A stretch of DNA of 64,000 nt from Acidimicrobiales bacterium. Its GTDB lineage: Bacteria; Actinomycetota; Acidimicrobiia; Acidimicrobiales; SZUA-35. The notes under the pieces were generated by a model, which worked only from the letters and a program-made list of their open reading frames with translations, had not been told where the DNA came from and searched no databases. Shown here piece after piece: positions 59,730 through 64,000 of this stretch. The stretch's first letter is position 1. Every line of letters begins with the position of its first letter. The translations under genes and the position numbers were made by a program. The stretch spans positions 2,480,001-2,544,000 of the forward strand of contig JAWKIO010000005.1 of the NCBI GenBank assembly GCA_041394265.1, written 5' to 3'.

Positions 59730-60458
59730 GTGGCCACGCATCCCGACTTTGCAGAGGTTCTTGCGGAACCGGTCGGATCGAGGGGAGTCGTGGTCTTCTT
59801 CGAGGATGGCACGAGACTCGATCACGGCGGCTACAGATCCGTGCAATCAGCGATCCACGGACCGATCGGTCTGCAGGCGGCGTTCGACGGATCCCCGTCA
59901 CGAATGCTGGCGGCCGAGGTCGAGCGGAGAGGGCTCCCGGTGATGGCAGCCATTGGGACGACCAACGGCGGCGCAGTCATCACCGATGGTGCTTCGACCT
60001 GGTTTGCCTCGTTGTGGATCGAGCCCCTCATCGATCTCTCAGACCTATTCGACCTACGAGAACGGTCCAAGCTGGTCCGCGGGACTGGAGCCGTAGCGCA
60101 GCATGTCGCGAGGCAGCCTGCGCCAGGGGCGCCCGACTGGGTTGACACCGTGCTCTCGCTCGACGCGATGACGAGCCGAGTGGCGAAGCAGCGAATCTCC
60201 ACTGAGGAGGTTCGGCGAATGCTCCGAGTGCTCGACCGGAACGGGATGGGTGGACTCTCGTTCGATTCGTTCGCGTCACTTGCCGGGCTCCCTCGCCACC
60301 GAGTTCAGCGATATCTTGCGCAGCTCGTTCAGGTCGTCAACATCGACGGTTACGTGGCCCTGTCCATCGTCGGTGAAACGGTGAAGTTCAACCGTGAACT
60401 ACTTGAGTACCAGCTCGGCGCCAACCAACGACGAGAGGCCGGCGCCTCCAGTGCGTGA
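59730..60458 (+). CDS. Protein with PglZ-type C-terminal winged helix
   Basis: This 242-aa protein starts with GTG 2 bp after the GTPase stop. Residues 1-125 form an unrecognised alpha/beta region (GVVVFFEDGTRLDHGGY, MAAIGTTNGGAVITDGAST). Residues about 137-235 align with the C-terminus of PglZ in this window: WVDTVL/WVDRLL, LAGLPRHRVQRYLAQL/LGMPRPRFSRWLGQL, VNIDGY/LNVDGY and LLEYQ/LLENQ. There is no phosphatase domain. It directly precedes a brxD copy, as PglZ does, so the winged helix may contact BrxD or DNA. Confidence 0.75.
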   Translation: MATHPDFAEVLAEPVGSRGVVVFFEDGTRLDHGGYRSVQSAIHGPIGLQAAFDGSPSRMLAAEVERRGLPVMAAIGTTNGGAVITDGASTWFASLWIEPLIDLSDLFDLRERSKLVRGTGAVAQHVARQPAPGAPDWVDTVLSLDAMTSRVAKQRISTEEVRRMLRVLDRNGMGGLSFDSFASLAGLPRHRVQRYLAQLVQVVNIDGYVALSIVGETVKFNRELLEYQLGANQRREAGASSA

Positions 60459-60470
60459 GAGCGACCAACG

Positions 60471-61790
60471 ATGACCGTCTCACCGCAGCGGCGCGTCGAG
60501 ATTCTGGATGCTCTTCGGCGAGGGACAGTCCCGGCTCAGGGACTCGATGCACTTGCCGTGGGCCTCGACCCATTCGAAGCGATCTTCGATGAAGAGATGG
60601 ATCGAGTGCTCGCAGGCGCTGGAGTCTTCAAGGCCATCCGTGGCGAGTACGGAGCAGGCAAGACCTTCGTCACTCGATGGTTGGCCGAACGGGCGAAGAG
60701 CCGAGGCATGGCGACCGCAGAGGTGCAGATCTCCGAGACTGACACGCCTCCTCACCGCTACCAGACCATCTATCGCCGACTCGTCGAGCAGCTCTCGACT
60801 TCGACCGTGCGATCCGGCGCGCTGCGGACCGTGGTTGATGCGTGGTTCTTCGCACTGGAGGACGACGTCCTCGCTGCCGGCACGATTGAACCGAACGACA
60901 CGAGCGCGCTGACCGAGGCGACCGCCGAGCTGATGGAGCAGCGACTCGGAGGGATCACTCGCACTGCGCCGGCGCTCTCCGCAGTGCTGCGCGCCTACTT
61001 GGTCGCTTGCAACGAGGGAGACCGAGCTACAGCGGATGGTCTTCTTGCCTGGCTCGGCGGCCAACCGCACGTGGCAGCGTCAATCAAGCGAGCAGCGGGA
61101 ATCAAGGGCGACCTCGATCACGACGCAGCCCTCTCGTTCCTTGCCGGGCTGTTGGCACTGCTACGAGACGCCGGCTACGGCGGACTCGTGCTCGTGCTCG
61201 ATGAGGTCGAGACCATGCAACGAATGCGGTCCGACACTCGGGACAAGGGTCTCGAGGCGTTGCGAAAGCTCATTGACGATCTCTATGAGGGCCGCTTCCC
61301 CGGGCTGTATCTGGTGATCACAGGGACACCGCCGTTCTACGACGGGCCTCAGGGTGTGCAGCGGCTGACCCCACTGGCTCAGCGTCTCCACACCGACTTT
61401 TCCAGTGACCCGAGGTTCGACAACCCCCGAGCGGTGCAGGTTCGATTGAATGGCTTCAATCTGGACGCGCTCGTCGATGTCGGCCGACGCGTGCGAGATC
61501 TGTTTGCATCCAACGTGCAGGATCCTCAACGCATCGTCAATGTCTGTGACGACGAGTATCTTGCTGTCCTCGCTCGTGCGGTGACGGGCGAGCTCGGATC
61601 GAAGGTCGGCGTGGCTCCACGGCTCTACGTGAAGAAGCTGGTCGGTGATGTACTCGATCGAATCGAACTGAATCCCGACTTCGACCCTCGGCTTCACTAC
61701 CGACTCACCGTGGTCGACCATGAATTGACCCAGGCCGAGCGCAGTGCCCGCTCCGCCTCATCGCCCAACGACATCGAACTGGAGCTATAA
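60471..61790 (+). CDS. Second BrxD-type ATPase
   Basis: This 439-aa protein is a full-length paralogue of the BrxD at 53097, alike over the whole length (shared RRGTVPAQGLDALAVGL, GEYGAGKT, DTPPHRYQTIYRRL, GLVLVLDEVETMQRMRSD, ITGTPPFYDG). By eye roughly three quarters of residues are identical, with many synonymous DNA differences, so the copy is not recent. Differences cluster at the N-terminal DPFEAIFDEEMD region and the C-terminus. Walker A and B are intact. It starts 12 bp after the winged-helix gene and ends the unit. Confidence 0.9.
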   Translation: MTVSPQRRVEILDALRRGTVPAQGLDALAVGLDPFEAIFDEEMDRVLAGAGVFKAIRGEYGAGKTFVTRWLAERAKSRGMATAEVQISETDTPPHRYQTIYRRLVEQLSTSTVRSGALRTVVDAWFFALEDDVLAAGTIEPNDTSALTEATAELMEQRLGGITRTAPALSAVLRAYLVACNEGDRATADGLLAWLGGQPHVAASIKRAAGIKGDLDHDAALSFLAGLLALLRDAGYGGLVLVLDEVETMQRMRSDTRDKGLEALRKLIDDLYEGRFPGLYLVITGTPPFYDGPQGVQRLTPLAQRLHTDFSSDPRFDNPRAVQVRLNGFNLDALVDVGRRVRDLFASNVQDPQRIVNVCDDEYLAVLARAVTGELGSKVGVAPRLYVKKLVGDVLDRIELNPDFDPRLHYRLTVVDHELTQAERSARSASSPNDIELEL

Positions 61791-61871
61791 GACCTGTGGA
61801 AGCACGCAACTGCTCGCAGGCGATCCGACTGCAGCCCCCAGACCGTTGAACGTCGTGATTGCTTGCTGTCG

Positions 61872-62630
61872 CTATTTCCACGCTCTCTTGAGTTGAAGAC
61901 GCTCGAACTGCGCTGACCTACCGGATCGAGCCAAGACGGTCCACACCTCATTGGACGTGTCCACTTCGCCGAGAATCTCGGTCCCCGCGTCACATAGGTG
62001 AAAGATTCCCTCGCCGTCGATCACTTCGACCGTCTTGGAGACTCGCCGGCACCGCTCGCCGTTCTCGAGCTGAATTGCCCAGGGAATACTCGATCGAACG
62101 TCGCCCAGGGCTGATTGTTGCGGAGCGCCCTCCAGGCTGAACATCTCAGCAGCACCGTCGACGGAGGGACACCATGCATATTCGGCCACCGAGTTCGTGA
62201 AACAGGGGTCCACGATCCCTGAGGTCTCGCTGAAGCAGCGCAGAGCGTCGATCCGATCGCTCACCGATGAGGATGGCAGGCAGTTCGCCGTCTCGGTTGC
62301 GGGTCCGTTCATCTCCGCCGGCGGAGCCACGATGACGACATCGGTGACGGTCAACCGCTCTGGAGTCAATTGCCACGCCGCTGCACACAAGCCCAGGCCG
62401 ACGATGGCTGACAAGGCGACAGGTACTACTCCCGCATCGTGCCTCAGTCGAGCGATGGCGGAGACAGCGAGCAGGATCACACCGGTAGCGGCGAGCACAG
62501 CAGCTGCAATCGAGAGACCTGCAACGGCGAGCAGTGCTGCGCCGAGAGCGCCAGCGACTAGCGCTGTCACGACCTTCTCGATGGCGTCGCCGACTGGCGC
62601 TCCCTTGGGACCTACAGCTGATTCGGGCAC
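61872..62630 (-). CDS. Membrane-anchored protein of unknown function
   Basis: This 252-aa protein starts with GTG. Residues about 18-40, 42-60 and 68-88 are hydrophobic (VVTALVAGALGAALLAVAG, AAVLAATGVILLAVSAIA, VPVALSAIVGLGLCAAAW). The remaining 160 residues are polar, carry six Cys (NCLP, RCFSE, PCFTN, WCPS, RCRR, LCDAG), and probably fold outside with disulfides. No family is recognised. It is convergent with the second brxD and may or may not belong to the island. The 177 bp upstream (62631-62807) hold nothing recognisable. Confidence 0.65.
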   Translation of the reverse strand: MPESAVGPKGAPVGDAIEKVVTALVAGALGAALLAVAGLSIAAAVLAATGVILLAVSAIARLRHDAGVVPVALSAIVGLGLCAAAWQLTPERLTVTDVVIVAPPAEMNGPATETANCLPSSSVSDRIDALRCFSETSGIVDPCFTNSVAEYAWCPSVDGAAEMFSLEGAPQQSALGDVRSSIPWAIQLENGERCRRVSKTVEVIDGEGIFHLCDAGTEILGEVDTSNEVWTVLARSGRSAQFERLQLKRAWK

Positions 62631-62807
62631 ATCGCCATTCTCTCATGCAGGGTTGTTGGTGCCGGCGATCCGCCAGTGGCGGAGGAAGGCGATCTGGAGG
62701 CTCGATCGCGTCGGCGAAGGCGATGGAGAACGCCCGTGTGAGCGCTCGGAGAACGAGTGATCGGCGCTCAGCGAAGCGCTGGTCGGCGGCTCGGGGTCAG
62801 CTACGCA

Positions 62808-64000
62808 TCACGACCGGTCGAACGCCTGCGAATAGCGTGCAAGCGCAGCGAGCGACCCCTTGCTCTCGAGGCATGCTCGCCGATCTCCGACGATCACCAG
62901 CTTCGCTCTCGCTCGCGTGACGGACACGTTGACAAGGTTTGACTGTCCGGCATGGCGAACAAGGCCGGCCGGCATCGTGGGAGTCAGCACCGTCGAGAAG
63001 ACCATGACGTCGCGCTCATCGCCTTGGAAGCCGTGTGCGGTATCGACGGTGACGACATCAAGAAGGTCTCGCCGGCGATCAGCGATCAACTGCTTCATGA
63101 GGTCGACGTGGGCGCGGAATGGGGAAACGACGCCGATCGAGACACGTGACGAGTCGAGCTGGTCCCAAAGTTCGCCGAGTACTTCGAGAACCTCAGTTGC
63201 CTCGGGGCGGTTGAGCGCCGAGCGGCCCCGTCGATCGCGGTCGAACTCGCCGCGGACGTCGATCCACACCACGGCGGGCCCGATGTCCGTTTCGAGCGGC
63301 ATGGTCTCGACTGCGAGTCTGCCGCCGTAGAACGTCTCGTTCGAGAAACCGATGATGTCGGGGTGGGAACGGAAGTGGCGATTGAGAAGGATCGGCTCCG
63401 TCTTCACCCGTCGGGCGGCGAGCGAGTACAGGCTGTTGTCCTTGTAGCAGTACTGGGATCGTTGCTCGGCGGTGAGCCCGTGCTTGTCGGCGAGCGCGTC
63501 GTCAGCCTTCTCACCAATTGTCGAGATGTGCTCGAGTTGGTGCGGATCCCCCACGATCGCAGCCCGCTTCGCCCGGAACAGCAGTGGGAGAGCCGATGGC
63601 ACATCGCTCTGGGCTGCTTCGTCCACGATGACCAAGTCGAAGAGGCCGTCAGCGAGAGGGAGGTTGCTCCCTGCTGCAAGGCTGGTGGTACACCACACAG
63701 GAAATGCACTGGTGCTCGACTTGAACTCTGATCCGTTCGATGCTCGAGACAGTGCCCGGCCGGCCGAAAGGTGGGCTTGAATCGATCTCGCTGCAGGAAG
63801 CGACGGCGCACCCAGCCGGCGACGCCACAGCCAGTTCGCTTCATACAAGTCGACCGCTGCTGACTGCCTCAGCTCAAAGCCCGCAGCAATTTCCCGCTCG
63901 AGTTCGTGCTCCGGTGGTATCGCTGCGAGTTCGCTGCGAAGTGAGAGGAGTGCGTCGGTCTCGGCGATGAGCTGCAAGTGCTGGCCTACGAGGTCCAGGG
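62808..64000 (-). CDS. SF1 (UPF1/Dna2-like) helicase, C-terminal part (partial)
   Basis: The frame is open to the right edge; the TTG at 63977 is internal. The about 397 visible residues hold the later helicase motifs: II DLVIVDEAAQ, III GDPHQLEHI, IV NRHFRSHPDI, V TVDTAHGFQGDERDV and VI VNVSVTRARAKLVIVGD. The Walker A part and any N-terminal nuclease or kinase-like domain lie beyond the window. Large proteins of this type are common in phage-defence islands, but housekeeping roles are also possible. Confidence 0.88.
   Translation of the reverse strand, partial: LDLVGQHLQLIAETDALLSLRSELAAIPPEHELEREIAAGFELRQSAAVDLYEANWLWRRRLGAPSLPAARSIQAHLSAGRALSRASNGSEFKSSTSAFPVWCTTSLAAGSNLPLADGLFDLVIVDEAAQSDVPSALPLLFRAKRAAIVGDPHQLEHISTIGEKADDALADKHGLTAEQRSQYCYKDNSLYSLAARRVKTEPILLNRHFRSHPDIIGFSNETFYGGRLAVETMPLETDIGPAVVWIDVRGEFDRDRRGRSALNRPEATEVLEVLGELWDQLDSSRVSIGVVSPFRAHVDLMKQLIADRRRDLLDVVTVDTAHGFQGDERDVMVFSTVLTPTMPAGLVRHAGQSNLVNVSVTRARAKLVIVGDRRACLESKGSLAALARYSQAFDRS

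Noticed and set aside
1..64000. CRISPR array
   Set aside because: No regularly spaced direct repeats with unique spacers and no cas genes were seen. The tandem repeats noted are contiguous.

Overview
The window is a stretch of high-GC bacterial chromosome, most likely from an actinobacterium. A member of Acidimicrobiia or a relative would fit, but the sequence does not settle the genus. Pointers are the many ATGA/GTGA start-stop overlaps, frequent GTG starts, leaderless promoters (a TANNNT box 6-7 nt before ATG), an F420-type luciferase-like monooxygenase, a wax ester synthase/DGAT-type acyltransferase, an ECF41/SigJ-type sigma factor, and a Pgl/BREX type 2 defence operon.

Left part (1-34 kb) is ordinary chromosome. 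In order it holds the end of a large AAA/TPR regulator; a 1-Cys peroxiredoxin; L-2-hydroxyglutarate oxidase; a LysM lipoprotein; a minus-strand operon of WS/DGAT acyltransferase, S9 peptidase and RsgA GTPase; a ferredoxin; an envelope operon (secreted protein, bifunctional penicillin-binding protein, trypsin-fold protein without its catalytic His and Ser); a membrane/secreted protein pair; a BrkB/YihY operon; an operon of N-acyl-D-amino acid deacylase, GNAT and F420 oxidoreductase; a beta-helix protein; an FAD amine-oxidase-like enzyme coupled to SigJ; a PadR regulator with a palindromic upstream region; an Asp/Glu racemase-like protein; a urease-like pair coupled to agmatine deiminase; an epoxide hydrolase/SnoaL-fold protein; lactate dehydrogenase; a macrodomain/GNAT pair; RtcB; and a UPF0158 protein.

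Transition (34.3-38.9 kb) is an accessory junction: a frameshifted excisionase-like antitoxin remnant, a DUF433/DUF5615 toxin-antitoxin pair, a tRNA-Arg(CCT), a two-gene operon of a degenerate tyrosine recombinase and a DDE transposase-like protein, and an orphan MbcA/ParS-type antitoxin-like gene.

Right part (38.98-64 kb) is a defence island. A six-component BREX type 2 (Pgl) operon reads pglW-pglX-pglY-pglZ-brxD-brxHI with overlapping or nearly abutting genes. pglX is split by an apparent one-base frameshift at about 45.96 kb; joining the frames gives about 1182 aa, a normal type 2 PglX length. Downstream come a small zinc-ribbon protein and then a second, compact three-gene unit: a dynamin-like GTPase, a 242-aa protein whose C-terminus matches the C-terminal winged helix of PglZ, and a second BrxD ATPase closely similar to the first. 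In both units a winged-helix C-terminus directly precedes brxD. The second unit looks like a BREX-derived but phosphatase-free and methylase-free module built round a membrane-type GTPase, and is the best candidate here for an undescribed system. The window ends in a convergent membrane protein and the C-terminal part of an SF1 (UPF1/Dna2-like) helicase.
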